Shown here one piece after another: positions 22,578 to 34,017 of a stretch of DNA of 64,000 nt. Source of the stretch: Marchantia polymorpha subsp. ruderalis. Taxonomy: Eukaryota; Streptophyta; Marchantiopsida; Marchantiales; Marchantiaceae. Location of the stretch: the NCBI GenBank assembly GCA_037833965.1, contig AP031356.1:22838501-22902500 (forward strand), written 5' to 3'. Under the pieces are notes generated by a model, which was not told the DNA's origin, did not search any database, and saw only the letters and a program-made list of their open reading frames with translations. The stretch's first letter is position 1; every line of letters starts with the position of its first letter. A program made the position numbers and the translations under genes.

Positions 22578-25500
22578 ATGGGGAAGCTTCCGGTATTTTA
22601 TGGGAGGGAGAATGAGGATGTAGAAGCTTTTGTTAGGGACTTCAAGAGGGCTTGCATAGGAAACAATGAGAGGAAGAAAGACGAGTGGGCTATGCTTTTG
22701 CCGGATTTCTTGGAGGATTCTGCTCTCAAGTGGTACAAGGAGTACAAGAGGGAGCATTCGGAGGACGACACGTGGGAGACATTAACGGAGAACCTGATCG
22801 AAAACTTTCTTCCCAGTGAAAGTTATGAAAAGTTGATGTGTGAGGTCACCTTCTTGAAACAAGGAGAGAACGAGAAGGTGAGGACCTATGTGGAGAGAAC
22901 CGAGAAGTTGGAATCTAGATTCCACGTGGTGTTGAGGAAGGGCGGAGACGAAGTGGATGCTACAATGGTGGGGATAAGGGCGATGCTCATGAAGAACTTC
23001 GTTGGAGGTTTGAGACCAGAGATTCGAAGTAAGGTGAGATACGAGAAGCCCTCTTCTAAGGCTGAAGCCATTCGAATTGCTATTAGAATGGAGGAGAGCT
23101 TAGAAGATGATGATTCTAGCTTGGTGGCTAGAGAAGTAGCTCCACCGGTTGTAGGAAGGTCTATTGTTTCAAACACTTCTACTTCATCCACGATAGCGAA
23201 TCCTAGTGTGGATTTTCAAAATGAGTTGAAATCTATCACGGAGACTCTAGCAGATCTCAAGATCAATGTAGTACAGTTGTGGGAGAAGAGGAATCAGAAC
23301 GTAGTAGGAGGCTCTAGGGGGTATGGAAATTATCCTCCAAGAGGAAATCCACCTTCAGGAAACTTTGCGGTTTCTTGCTTTTCTTGTGGAGGTCCTCATT
23401 TTCAGAGAAATTGTCCTAACCCTCGACAACATGATGGAGTTCGGCACAACAACAATGCACCGGCCACGCAACAAGCCAAGGATAAGGCAGTAGCATCCAT
23501 TGATGTATTCCCTCATCAATGCACTTTTGAGAAAGGGGAGAGCTCAAAATCGAAAGTGGATATCCTTGCTCATGAGAAGAAGCGGGCCCGATTTGCGGAC
23601 GAGTCGATTTTCATGGAGGACACGCCAAGTCGAAGTACACGGTCAAGTGGAGTGAGTCAACCAAGAGTACCAAGGAAGAAGTTGGGCATGGATGACTTTT
23701 CCATTTCATCTTCTCAAGCTAAGTATGACGTGGTGGAGGATGTAGGAAATCAGAAGGCCAATATAACAGTTGGTCAGCTGATTGCCTTGAATCCAGCCAT
23801 TCGGAAGGAGTTAAGAGGAGGTCTTATCTCCACAAGGACCAAGAAGCGGAAATCTAAGGGGAAGGCTCACATGACCAATGTGGGAGTTGGGGTGGTGGAT
23901 GCGGCTGCTTCGGAGGTATGTACACATGCTTCAAAGATCGAAGTGAGGATCAATGGACATGATGTATCAGATGTGTTGGTTGATGGTGGATCGGCTGTGA
24001 ATGCCATGTCTGAGAGGTTGATGCAGAAGTTGGGTATGCAACCTTCTAGACCTTCTAGCATAATTGTTGGTATGGCCAACAAACAGAAGGTAAGACCACT
24101 GGGGGTGGTAGACAAAGTTGTGGTTAGTGTGAGGGGAGTGCAAACTTTGCTTTCCTTCCAAATTCTCAAGGAAGCTAGCTACGACTTGCTGTTGGGACGT
24201 CCTTGGTTGAGGGCGGTAAGGACTACGGACCGATGGCACAAGGGCTATTTGAGGATAGGCCCAAAGAACCATCGAGTTAAGGTTCCTTTGACGAGAGGAG
24301 GGGAATCCACCACTGACTCAGATAGACCAACTGACGAGTATTGGGAATCTGAGAGTGAAGAGAGTGGTAGCTTTTCAGAAGTTGACACAGACATCTCAAC
24401 TTCTGATCAAGAAACATCATCGGAGTACTCTTCTGATGATAATGTTCAAGTACAAGTCATTGCTGCCATGGAGTTGTTGCCTAGGCCTGGAGTGAAGAAA
24501 GATCCTGACAAAGTGGAGATGAGCAAAGAGGAGGTGTGTCGACGACTGTCCACTCTCAGGTTTGGTCCCAAGGTTACCAAGGAGGAAAAGGCAAAGTTTC
24601 TGGATATATTTCGCAAATATATTCATGTTTTTGCCTTTAGTTACAAGGATCTTAAGCATGTGACGTTGGAGACTCATCGCATCGAGTTGGAGGAGAAAGC
24701 TCGTCCTATTCGGCAAAAGCAACGCCGAATAAATCCACCTACGGCTCTTGTGGTGAAGGAGGAGATCGACAAGCTCAAGGAGGCTGGCTTCATCTACGAG
24801 GTAGAAAATTCTGAATGGGTGTCTCCAATTGTGATAGTGAAGAAGAAGAATGGTAAGCTACGAGTGTGCGTAGATTACAAAAAGTTGAATGCTGTCACAA
24901 AGAAAGACTACTATCCCTTGCCTTTCATAGATGAGATTCTAGAGGAGGTTGCTGGCCATGAGTGGTATAGTTTTGGAGATGGTTATAGTGGCTATAACCA
25001 AATCCAAATTGCCTTAGAAGACCAACTCAAAACAACTTTTACTACTCCATGGGGAACCTTCGCTTTTAGAGTGATGCCGTTTGGTCTATGTAATGCTCCT
25101 GCCACTTTTCAAAGGTTCATGAATAGAGTGTTTGAACCTTTCATTGGAAAGTTTGTAAGGGATTTCATAGATGATTTTTGTGTTTACGGGAGGAAAGCGG
25201 ATCATTTTGATCATTTGATCAAAATACTTCAACGGCTGGAGGAAGCTAAGGCTTCACTCAATCCAGAAAAATGCATTTTTGGATGTGAGGAAGGCCTATT
25301 GTTGGGGCATATCATCTCCAAGAATGGTATAGCGGTGGACCCAGAGAAGGTGACACGGATCATGGAGTTACCTTTTCCGGCGACTTTAACCAAGTTGAGG
25401 CAATTCCTTGGTATGGTGGGGTACTATCGACGGTTCATCTTGTCCTTCTCCAACAAAGCTCATGCCTTGACAAATTACATGAAGAAGGGAGTGGAGTACG

Positions 25501-27344
25501 AACTCATTTTCAAGGATGAAGCTGCAAAGACGGCGTTCGAAGTTCTCAAGAAGGCGTTGGTGACGGCTCCAATTTTGGCGAAACCGGATTGGGGTAAACC
25601 TTTCATTCTCTACACAGATGCATCAAATATTGCTGTAGGATGCACCTTGAGTCAATTAGATGATGAAAAGCATGATCATCCAATTGCCTATGCTAGTAGA
25701 CAAATGGTTCAAGCGGAGAAGAACTACTCAGTGACAGAGAGAGAGGCGTTAGCTGTAATCTTCTCACTTAAGAAGTTTCGACATTATTTGTTGGGTGGGA
25801 GATTCACTATAGTGACTGATCATAAGGCTTTGAAATACATTTTCAACAAGCCTAATGCTGAAGGGAGGATAGCTAGATGGAAGCTACTACTAGCAGAGTT
25901 TGATTATACCATTGAGGATAGACCTGGAAAGAAGCATGCTAATGCGGATTTGATGTCGAGAGCATATGATGATGGAGGAGATCAGTCAGTAGATGACACC
26001 TTTCCGGATGAGGACTTGCTAGTCATGGACACGGTGACAACAGTACCGGAGGAGTACAAGGAAATTTGGGATTTCATCTCTAGAGGAGAGTTTCCTCAAG
26101 GAATGCATCAAAGGGAGAAAAATGCATTAGTGAAGAGATGTCAACCTTATATGATCATGGAGAAGGTACTTTTTCATCAAGGAGCTGACGGACTTCTACG
26201 AAGGGCGGTTGGGAGAGGAGAGGCACTACAACTCATGAAGGAGTTTCATGATGGTGCAGTATGTGGAGGACATTTTGCGGGGAAGGTAACTGCCTTCAAA
26301 ATTCTTGATGCTGGTTATCATTGGAAGGGTATTTTTAAGGATTGTGTGGAATATTGCAAAAGTTGTGATGTGTGTCAAGCTTTTGCTAAAAAGTCCATGA
26401 AAACCCCTCCTATGATTTCTGTACCAGTGTTAGGTCCTTTTGAAAAGTGGGGAATAGATTTTGTAGGTCCTTTGAATCTTACTCCTCGAGGGAATAAGTT
26501 CATTGTGATAGCTACAGATTATCTTACGAAGTGGGTAGAGGCAAGACCACTTAAATCTACTAATGAGAAGGAGGTTGGTAGATTTTTATATGAGAGAATC
26601 ATTACTCGATTTGGTTGTCCATTGGAGTTAGTATCAGATAGAGGAGGAGAATTTGTGGGAAGTATGATTCAAGCCATGTTGGAGCACTTTTCCATCAAGG
26701 CTCGAGTGACCACTTCCTACAAACCTAACGCTAATGGGTTGGCGGAGCGGACCAACTACACTTTGTGTATGATGTTGGCCAAGGATGCAGACATGGACGG
26801 GAGTAAACACAATTGGGACAAGAGGCTCCATGCTATCTTATGGGAGTATCGCACAACATGGAAGACATCTACTGGATACTCACCTTTTCGGATGGTGTAT
26901 GGAGTTGAGTCAAAACTTCCCATACAGTTTGACTTGACAACATTCACAACAATCCAGCAAAGGTTGAAGAAATCAAATGGAGCAGAAGCCATCAAGTCTC
27001 GCCAACAACAATTGATGGAGTTGGAGGAAGCTCGAGCATTAGCCATGGTACGAGTGGAGCGGGCTCAACAGTTGCAGAAGAAGTATCACGACAAACGAAG
27101 TGGAAACCAGAACTTGAAGCCGTTCAAGGAAGGTGATTGGGTGATGCTCTTTGATGCAATTAGATACAAGAGAGCTAGGAAAAAGTTTCTTCCTAAGTAT
27201 TTTGGACCTTTCATAGTTGAGAAGGTGTGGGGAAATTTCACTTATGACATCAAGGAGTTAGGAGGACGTCACTTCGATCGAGTCAACCACGACAAGTTGA
27301 AGTTATTCCATCGAAGATCAGATTCTTTCACTCCGAGGGCGTAG
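22578..27344 (+). CDS. Ty3/gypsy Gag-Pol polyprotein
   Basis: 1,588 residues in one uninterrupted frame. Gag capsid-like region about 1-180 (YKEYKREHSEDD, then KQGENEKVRTYVER). Zinc knuckle C267-C270-H274-C279, with a short CX2CX3HX4C spacing. Aspartic protease D469 in VLVDGGSAVNAM. Reverse transcriptase about 735-900, with VCVDYKKLNAVT, MPFGLCNAPATF and FIDD (D865, D866). RNase H about 1005-1130, from LYTDAS (D1014). Integrase zinc finger from H1224 on, and catalytic D1294, D1354, E1390 with 35 residues between the last two. The C-terminal part resembles the usual gypsy integrase tail; no chromodomain was identified. All catalytic residues are present, so the element may be active. It copies its RNA into DNA in a cytoplasmic particle and inserts it in the nucleus. 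Confidence 0.95.
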   Translation: MGKLPVFYGRENEDVEAFVRDFKRACIGNNERKKDEWAMLLPDFLEDSALKWYKEYKREHSEDDTWETLTENLIENFLPSESYEKLMCEVTFLKQGENEKVRTYVERTEKLESRFHVVLRKGGDEVDATMVGIRAMLMKNFVGGLRPEIRSKVRYEKPSSKAEAIRIAIRMEESLEDDDSSLVAREVAPPVVGRSIVSNTSTSSTIANPSVDFQNELKSITETLADLKINVVQLWEKRNQNVVGGSRGYGNYPPRGNPPSGNFAVSCFSCGGPHFQRNCPNPRQHDGVRHNNNAPATQQAKDKAVASIDVFPHQCTFEKGESSKSKVDILAHEKKRARFADESIFMEDTPSRSTRSSGVSQPRVPRKKLGMDDFSISSSQAKYDVVEDVGNQKANITVGQLIALNPAIRKELRGGLISTRTKKRKSKGKAHMTNVGVGVVDAAASEVCTHASKIEVRINGHDVSDVLVDGGSAVNAMSERLMQKLGMQPSRPSSIIVGMANKQKVRPLGVVDKVVVSVRGVQTLLSFQILKEASYDLLLGRPWLRAVRTTDRWHKGYLRIGPKNHRVKVPLTRGGESTTDSDRPTDEYWESESEESGSFSEVDTDISTSDQETSSEYSSDDNVQVQVIAAMELLPRPGVKKDPDKVEMSKEEVCRRLSTLRFGPKVTKEEKAKFLDIFRKYIHVFAFSYKDLKHVTLETHRIELEEKARPIRQKQRRINPPTALVVKEEIDKLKEAGFIYEVENSEWVSPIVIVKKKNGKLRVCVDYKKLNAVTKKDYYPLPFIDEILEEVAGHEWYSFGDGYSGYNQIQIALEDQLKTTFTTPWGTFAFRVMPFGLCNAPATFQRFMNRVFEPFIGKFVRDFIDDFCVYGRKADHFDHLIKILQRLEEAKASLNPEKCIFGCEEGLLLGHIISKNGIAVDPEKVTRIMELPFPATLTKLRQFLGMVGYYRRFILSFSNKAHALTNYMKKGVEYELIFKDEAAKTAFEVLKKALVTAPILAKPDWGKPFILYTDASNIAVGCTLSQLDDEKHDHPIAYASRQMVQAEKNYSVTEREALAVIFSLKKFRHYLLGGRFTIVTDHKALKYIFNKPNAEGRIARWKLLLAEFDYTIEDRPGKKHANADLMSRAYDDGGDQSVDDTFPDEDLLVMDTVTTVPEEYKEIWDFISRGEFPQGMHQREKNALVKRCQPYMIMEKVLFHQGADGLLRRAVGRGEALQLMKEFHDGAVCGGHFAGKVTAFKILDAGYHWKGIFKDCVEYCKSCDVCQAFAKKSMKTPPMISVPVLGPFEKWGIDFVGPLNLTPRGNKFIVIATDYLTKWVEARPLKSTNEKEVGRFLYERIITRFGCPLELVSDRGGEFVGSMIQAMLEHFSIKARVTTSYKPNANGLAERTNYTLCMMLAKDADMDGSKHNWDKRLHAILWEYRTTWKTSTGYSPFRMVYGVESKLPIQFDLTTFTTIQQRLKKSNGAEAIKSRQQQLMELEEARALAMVRVERAQQLQKKYHDKRSGNQNLKPFKEGDWVMLFDAIRYKRARKKFLPKYFGPFIVEKVWGNFTYDIKELGGRHFDRVNHDKLKLFHRRSDSFTPRA

Positions 27345-27356
27345 TGAAATCTTGGT

Positions 27357-27367
27357 CCGGGGGTAAA
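27357..27367 (+). promoter_or_regulatory. Polypurine tract of G
   Basis: CCGGGGGTAAA directly before the 3' LTR; expected plus-strand primer position. Short and imperfect. Confidence 0.5.
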
Positions 27368-28225
27368 TGTAAGACCGGGTGTTGCACATATGTACTAAGT
27401 CTTAGAAGTGGTCAAGGGAATAAGGATGATTAGCCAAGGCATAGCTAAGACTAGCTAGTTATGACTAAACTAGTTAGTTATAACTAAGTTTATCTAGTCA
27501 TGACTAAGTTTAGCTACAATGTCTATAGTTGGCGGAATAATTAGCGGAGTTCTAGAAGAATGGAGTGAGCACTTCTATTTTGTCTTTTACAAGGAGTGAG
27601 CACTTCTATTTTGTCTTATACAAAAGTTCTAGATTCCAAAGGATTAGATATTTGACTAGAAGCTTGGATTTGATTGGTTTGACTAAATGTATGAAAGATG
27701 ATTGGCTAGACTAAGTCTAATGTTGACTTAGTGGCTAGGAAGCTTGTAGAAGTTTAAAAGCTTCCAATGGCATGTCGCCACCTCAACCTTGGATTCCGGA
27801 AGCTTCTAGAAGGTTTAGGTAGGCCAATGGCATGTTGCCACGTAGAGAAGGTTAGTCAAACTTACCTAGGTAAAAGTAAGTTAGGAGAAATTACCACATG
27901 TTACTATGGTAACTTCTCAAGTAGTATAAATAGAGAGGTAGAGTAGCACCTCTCAAGCAAGTTTGGAGAGTCATGTGTGAGGACTTGTTTCAGTAATGAA
28001 GGAGTGAAGTTTTTGAGTATCTTGGAGTATCGACGTGTGTTTGCATTTATGTGAAGAGGGTGATGTGAGGAGAGTTGTGTGTGAGTTGGAGTGATACATG
28101 AGAGTTTGTAAGAGAAGGTGTTTGGGACATGAGTGAGAGTATGAATCTTAGTCTTCTAGAACCATGATGCGCTACCACAAAGCCATCAGAGGTAAACCTG
28201 AGTGAGAGTCAGCCCGGAGGTTGCA
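27368..28225 (+). repeat. 3' LTR of element G
   Basis: 858 bp, the same as 20368-21225 at an exact 7,000-bp offset. No differences were noticed. Confidence 0.95.
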
Positions 28226-28334
28226 GATCCCTACGACGCAAGGCGCAAAACCCGCCTTCGGAGGTTGCGTCCGCGGCGGTAGGGAAATCCTTCATAATTA
28301 GGTCAACCCTCGGGCGCCTTGACCGAGTTAGGGT

Positions 28335-28371
28335 CTCGTTGGAAAGAGCTCGACGCACTGATTCCAACGAG
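28335..28371 (+). other. Leader inverted repeat of B1
   Basis: CTCGTTGGAA (28335-28344) and TTCCAACGAG (28362-28371) form a perfect 10-bp stem with a 17-nt loop containing GAGCTCGACGC. Related copies lie in the leaders of B2 (about 31324-31361), B3 (about 37372-37408) and B4 (minus, about 54085-54122), weaker in A and D, and three times in C. Confidence 0.7.
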
Positions 28372-29265
28372 TCCAAGAACGCTTGGAACGGATGAGGACT
28401 TAGGGAGTTATCACTATTGGAAGATACGTAGACGTTCGCCTTCGGCGGAAGGAGTTCGCCACCGGCGGGAATTCCGCCTACGCGGAAGGGGGAATCAAGT
28501 TTTGTCCTATGCGCGGACGAAGGAAGTTCGCCTGTGCACAGGCGAAGTAGGGTTTGGGGAGGCGCGAAGTCCGCCTACGCACAGGCGTTCGCCTGTGCAC
28601 AGGCGCTTCGGCGTCGGCGGAAAATCCGCCTTAGGCCCTAGAAATGCGCCTTGTGAGGTAGAAAGTGTACGGCGCCTTCCGCGCCAGCGCGGCGCCGCGG
28701 ACGAGCAAGGAGCCGCCAGAGTAAACAAATCCGTACGGATCATGCGGCCGGGACGGGTGGATGCACTCTTGGACGGACGGAGTTGCGGCGGCGGAAGCGC
28801 CAACGAAGAGACAAGGAACGGACAGTCTGGACGGAGACGGCTGACCACGGTCAACGCCTTCCGCGCCAGCGCGACGCCGCGGACGGAATTCGCCTGTGCA
28901 CAGGCGAGCGCCTGTGCACAGGAGGATGAAGTTCCGCGCCGGCGGAGAATCCGCCGAGGAGTCTGCCTGCGCACAGGCAGGAGTTGAACTTTTGTCCGAC
29001 ATGCGGACACACGCGTCGAGGCAGAAGGGGATTGGCCGAGGGGCGGTACGAACAAGTGTACCGCGCAAGACGGAAAACTCGCCTTCGGCGCTGCGCTCCC
29101 ATGTCCGCGGGGTAATACGCTCGCGGAGTTCAAATCCGCCAATTCGAGCGTGAGAGTTTAATCGGCGACGGCGGAGCGTGAAGCCGCGCGTGAGAGCGGA
29201 GACCGTTCCAGCGTAGAGCCGGCGCGGCCATCAAGTGAGACGTCCTCCACGAGCAAGAGCCGACC

Positions 29266-31008
29266 ATGACCTTCGACCGGGCGGCGGAGAGCGTCCCATT
29301 CTTGAATTCGCGATTCCAATCTCTTGTGCGCGCTGCGCGCGTCCATCTGCTGGCTGCTAAACATTCTCGACGTCGCCGCACAGGGGATTTCTTGGTGATT
29401 GAGGGAGAAGTGAGTGCGCGGGATTTGGAATTGAGGGCGATTAGAGTTTGCCGAGAGAGAAAGGAGCTCGAGCGGTGCGGAAGTAGAATGAGCGGGCGAG
29501 CGAACTCCAGGAACGCAATGACAAGACCGGGCAGATTGCGGATGGTGCCACTTCGCCTACCACAGAACGGGCTGCGCGCTTTCGAGGAGCGCTTAATAGC
29601 AAGAAAGCTCGATTTCTTGCTATGGGGATGGAACTACATCTGTGCGAATATGGTGCGCGAGTGGCTAGAGCCACAGGGACCACCCTCGCGCGGATTGCGT
29701 CCGCATGTTGATCGGTGGACAGTCCAAGATTGGGCGCAGGCATTGGGAAGATGTGCCGGCATGCTAGGGCATCTCCTCTTCGACAGTGAGAGCATCAAGG
29801 TGACCAAGCAGGAAGAGGCGCAATTTGTGGAGCTGTTCAAGACCGGGAGGTCTACCAAGAATGGGTACAGGACCCGTGATTACAAGGATCGATTTCGCCG
29901 GACTTTGTCCGCGGCGCTGATGCAATTACTGCAGCCACACCGCGCCTGCTACATCACATTGTGGCAGGTCTCTTTTGTGGAGTGCGTCATCGAGGGAACT
30001 CTAATTCACTGGGCGAGCATCCTGCACAGGGTGATGCGACAGCACGCTTTTGAGGAGAAGGGAGGGACTCTAAACCATCTCTCTCCTTTCCTCATCAATT
30101 TTTATCGACAGCGGAATTGTTTGACAGCGGCGGAGCTTGAGCATTTTCCACCGTTGTCCGTCGACCATCCCGGGAAGTATGTGCGGGAGAATGAGGTCGA
30201 CACTGATGCAGAGGAGTCACCGACTTCTACCCCATCAAGGCGGAGGGACGAAGGGAGAAACACTTCTGCAGCACGAGTGCCGCGGAAGCGGCGATGGAGA
30301 GAAGAGTCCGAAGAGGAGCAGCATCAAGAACCCTCTGCTCCCATTCGACCGCGGCCGTTGTACGAGTCATACAGCCGGCCGAAGCAGAAGGCACGCAGAC
30401 GGGTGTTACCAGCCAACAGTGCGGACATGGCGACGATTGCGACGGAGAAAGGAAGTGCGTCGCCAGAGAAGCATGAGGAAGCGCGGACGACCGCAGGAGC
30501 AACGGACCACGCTGCAGCGTCGACGGGCGAGAGGCCGCCTACGGGCCAAGGGCCTCCGGAGTTACCACGTGCGTTGCGGACAGGTGTTCCGTTTGCGCAC
30601 GGACGAGCCTCCGCGGACAGACGATCACAAGTGGACGTAGATCTACGCTTACGCGTGGGAAGGAGCAGTCCGCCTGTGCACAGGTCACCTCCACACGTGC
30701 CGCCTGTGCACAGGCAGGAATCACCCCCGTTCCAACGTAGGAAGGGGAAGGAGCCGGCGGAAGAGCCGCCTACGAGACACCGGCCCTCGGCGCCAGACCC
30801 TCCGGCGCACCACGCGCCGCAATTTGCGCCTTCGGCGCCAGGGCCTTCGAGCCGAGGAGATACGAGCAGGGAGTGTGCGGAGGCCACACTATCGGCGGGT
30901 AATCCGCCGGTAGATGCGCCTTCGGCGGTAGGGCCTCAGGGCCAAGGGACATCGGGCGAGCGGCCCCCGGCCATGTCGCCTTTGGCGATGGACGTCCGCG
31001 GCGCTACG
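29266..31008 (+). pseudogene. B1 element ORF, 5' part (split by B2)
   Basis: ATG 29266 opens the B-type protein: FLNSRFQSLVRAARVHLLAA, then LPQNGLRAFEERLIARKLDF, KNGYRTRDYKDRFRR and GGTLNHLSPFLINFY, all counterparts of A-type motifs. The R/E/S/P-rich linker includes two PVHR units. The frame is open up to the B2 insertion at 31009 and continues at 44275. The B-type protein has about 1,045 codons when whole. No enzymatic motif is visible; a gag-like or DNA/RNA-packaging role is only a guess. Confidence 0.75.
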
Positions 31009-31997
31009 TGTGGTACTCCACTTTTGGCAATTTTGAGGAAATTAAAACATTTTTTGAAAACTGTACCCTGGCAGCATTGTAAATAGCCTTCGGTACATCA
31101 AAACAGAGTGAATCCGGAAGATCGCGGGGATTCTCGAGGGATCTTGTAGAATCTGGGATTTGGGGTGCAGCAGTAAGGACAGGCACCACCCTCCCTGCGA
31201 GCTCTGCAGTTAGGACCCCTACGACGCAAGGCGCAAAACCCGCCTTCGGAGGTTGCGTCCGCGGCTGTAGGGAAACCCTCCATAATTAGGTCAACCCTCA
31301 GGCGCCTTGACCAAGTTAGGGTCCCGTTGGAAAGAGCTCGACGCACTGATTCCAACGAGTCCAAGAACGCTTGGAACGGATGAGGACTTAGGGAGTTATC
31401 ACTATTGGAAGAAACGGAGGCGGTCGCCTACGGCGGAAAGAGTTCGCCACCGGCGCGAATTCCGCCTACGCGGAAGGGGGAATCAAGTTTTGTCCTATGC
31501 GCGGACGAAGGCGTTCGCCTGTGCACAGGCGAAGTAGGGTTAGGGGAGGCGCGAAGGCCGCCTACGCACAGGCGCTCGCCTGTGCACAGGCGCTTCGGCG
31601 TCGGCGGAAAATCCGCCTTGGGCCCTAGAAATGCGCCTTGTGAGGTAGAAAGTGTACGGCGCCTTCCGCGCCAGCGCAGCGCCGCGTACGGCGGAAGAGC
31701 CGCCAGAGTAGTCAAATCGGTACGGACCATGCGGACGGGACGGGTGGATGCGCTCTTGGACGGACGGAGTTGCGGCGGCGGAAGCGCCGACGAAGAGACA
31801 AGGTGTAATAACCCACTAAAGGCTAAAACTGCAATATAGTGGTAGAAAGGTCGAGCCCACAGGGACAGAGGAACACACAGGGTACAAAGTGTCACGTTTA
31901 ACAGACTATTGATGAGTTTGAATTCTTAGGCGACTGTCACTCCCAGAAATACTGCAAGTGTCCACTCGGAGCGCACTCGGAGGTCGCACAGTGCAGC

Positions 31998-32028
<31 letters not shown>

Positions 32029-32755
32029 CTGAAACTACAGAAATACAACCCAGAGATCCGTTAGGACCTCTACTTCAAGATTTCAGGGGGAAAGTCTCTC
32101 GCGAGCACACTCGGCAAAGCTGCGGGCAGTGACTTCCAACTCCGGCTTTTACAACACTTCCACTAGCTTGCTGCTAGTGTAGGAAACCCGGTTTGGACTG
32201 CCTACTTCGGATCGAAGTCACTCCTACGCGGTGAACAACACTCTAAACTCACGAAACACGCAGAGAACACAGGTCCGCACTGAAGGACTCACTGTGAAAC
32301 ATTCCAGTAACACAACAACAGTCTATTGAAGAGTTTGAATTCTCAGGCACTTGTCATTCCCAGAAATACTACAGGGGTTACCCTCAAGGCACCTGCTGCA
32401 GCGTAACCTGAATTTACAACCAAGGCTTACACGAAGTAGCAAAACTTCACTTTGGCATTCAGGGGAAAAATCCCAAGGAGTACAATCAGAAAGAAACACT
32501 CGAAGGTGTAGGGGCGAAACTGTTCAAGTATCTAACTAGTCACTGGCTCTAAGCATTCGGCAGTCACCCGCAGGTGCAGATCCGAACTACTCAAGTCTCT
32601 AACCAATGTACTAGCTCTGAACATTCGGCCGAAGGCCTTCAGCTACAAAATGCGGAACGCTAAGTTGTAACTCCTCGTGCGTGGTGACAGAACTCAAGGA
32701 CACAAACACGCAAAGGAAATGGGTTCCTGATCTGCACTTCTGATGGGAAAGAACC

Positions 32756-32784
32756 CCAGGCAAAACGCTTGGAACTATTTTATA
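32756..32784 (-). promoter_or_regulatory. TATA box and imperfect hairpin in C
   Basis: Minus-strand TATAAAA (32778-32784), then CCAAGC/GCCTGG with one mismatch in the 6-bp stem (32756-32772). Confidence 0.55.
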
Positions 32785-33271
32785 CCTTCTAAGTCCTACC
32801 TAACACTACACTGCACTACCATGGTGCGAGCCGCAACAGAACCTACACCTGAGGAGTCGGCGGCTGCCTTCCCCTCTAACTTACAACCTAAATCTAACCC
32901 TAACCCTAAATCTGAATCCTAAGCCTACTGTACAGAGCCGCCAGCGCCTTACCATCCAAGATCTGAGGCTGAAAATTTGCAGCCATGCGTGGCCGGCCGA
33001 GATCAACGGCCCCACAAAATTTCAGATCCATCCGACCGTCCATCGCAAAGATATGGGCCCCGCAAGATCTCTGAACCTAGGCCAAAATTCCTTCTCCAAA
33101 ATCCGAGGACTGTGGGTCCCACGCGTCCTACACGCAAGCCGCCTACTCGCAGGCCGCCTTGGGCCGAAGGCCCCTCTAACTGTTAACGCCGAAGGCCTCA
33201 CGCCTAACCATGACAGCCGCTTTCGACGCTCATAACTCATTGACGCCTTATCCGTTTCAAGAGATCTTGGT

Positions 33272-34017
33272 CTCGTTGGAACCAACTCGTCGAGTTCTTT
33301 CCAACGAGACCCGAATCAAGTCAAACCGCTAAGAATTGAGAAAGTTATGTCGGTTTTCCTCTTCCGCCGAAGGCGTTCGCCTATCCACAGTCCGTCCGCG
33401 GCGCTGACCTGGCCGTCCGCGGCGCTGAGCTGTCCGTCCGCTGCGCTGACCTGTCCGTCCGCGGCGCTGAGCTGGCGCAGAAGGCGCCGTACACTTTCTA
33501 CCTCACAAGGCGCATTTCTAGGGCCCAAGGCGGATTTCCCGCCGACGCCGAAGCGCCTGTGCACAGGCGAACTTCCTTCGTCCGCGTATAGGACAAAACT
33601 TTCTTCGCCTGTGCATAGGCGGAAAGCCGAGTATCTTGCGACCTTCATAACTCCCGGAATTCTCCTCCGTTCGTGGCGTTCTTGGGCTCGTTAGAATCAG
33701 CGCGTCGAGCTCTTTCCAACGAGACCCTAACCAAGTCGAGGCGTTGCGCATTGAGAAAGTTATGAGGGTTTCACTCTTCCGCCGAATGCACTCTCCCGTA
33801 TCGCCGAAGGCGTTGACCCGAAGGCGTTGACCGAAGGCGTCTACCGCCCAAGGCGCATCTTCCGGCGGTTCTTCCGCCGAAGGCGTACCGCCAAAGTCGC
33901 TCTACCGCCGAAGGCCCCCCATCAGTAACTTCCGACACTCATAACTCAGTGACCTCTCATGCGTTTCACAAGTTCTTGGGCTCGTTAGAACGAGCGTCGC
34001 GAGCTCTTTCCAACAAG
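33272..34017 (-). repeat. Three copies of the leader inverted repeat in C
   Basis: Copies at 33272-33308 (perfect 10-bp stem), 33687-33723 (one mismatch) and 33981-34017 (two mismatches), each followed by AATTGAGAAAGTTATG or a close variant. Intact A/B leaders have a single copy, so the unit was multiplied in C. Confidence 0.75.

Larger units (their letters stand above)
20368..28225 (+). mobile_element. Element G: complete Ty3/gypsy retrotransposon
   Basis: 7,858-bp LTR retrotransposon with 858-bp LTRs, a predicted primer-binding site, two ORFs and a polypurine tract, flanked by the 4-bp duplication gatc (20364-20367 and 28226-28229). The two LTRs lie exactly 7,000 bp apart and showed no difference in the lines compared. 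With an intact pol ORF this marks a very recent insertion. Excising it and one gatc rejoins the B1 leader in the form seen in the other B copies. Codon and base use are less GC-rich than in the host elements. Confidence 0.95.
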
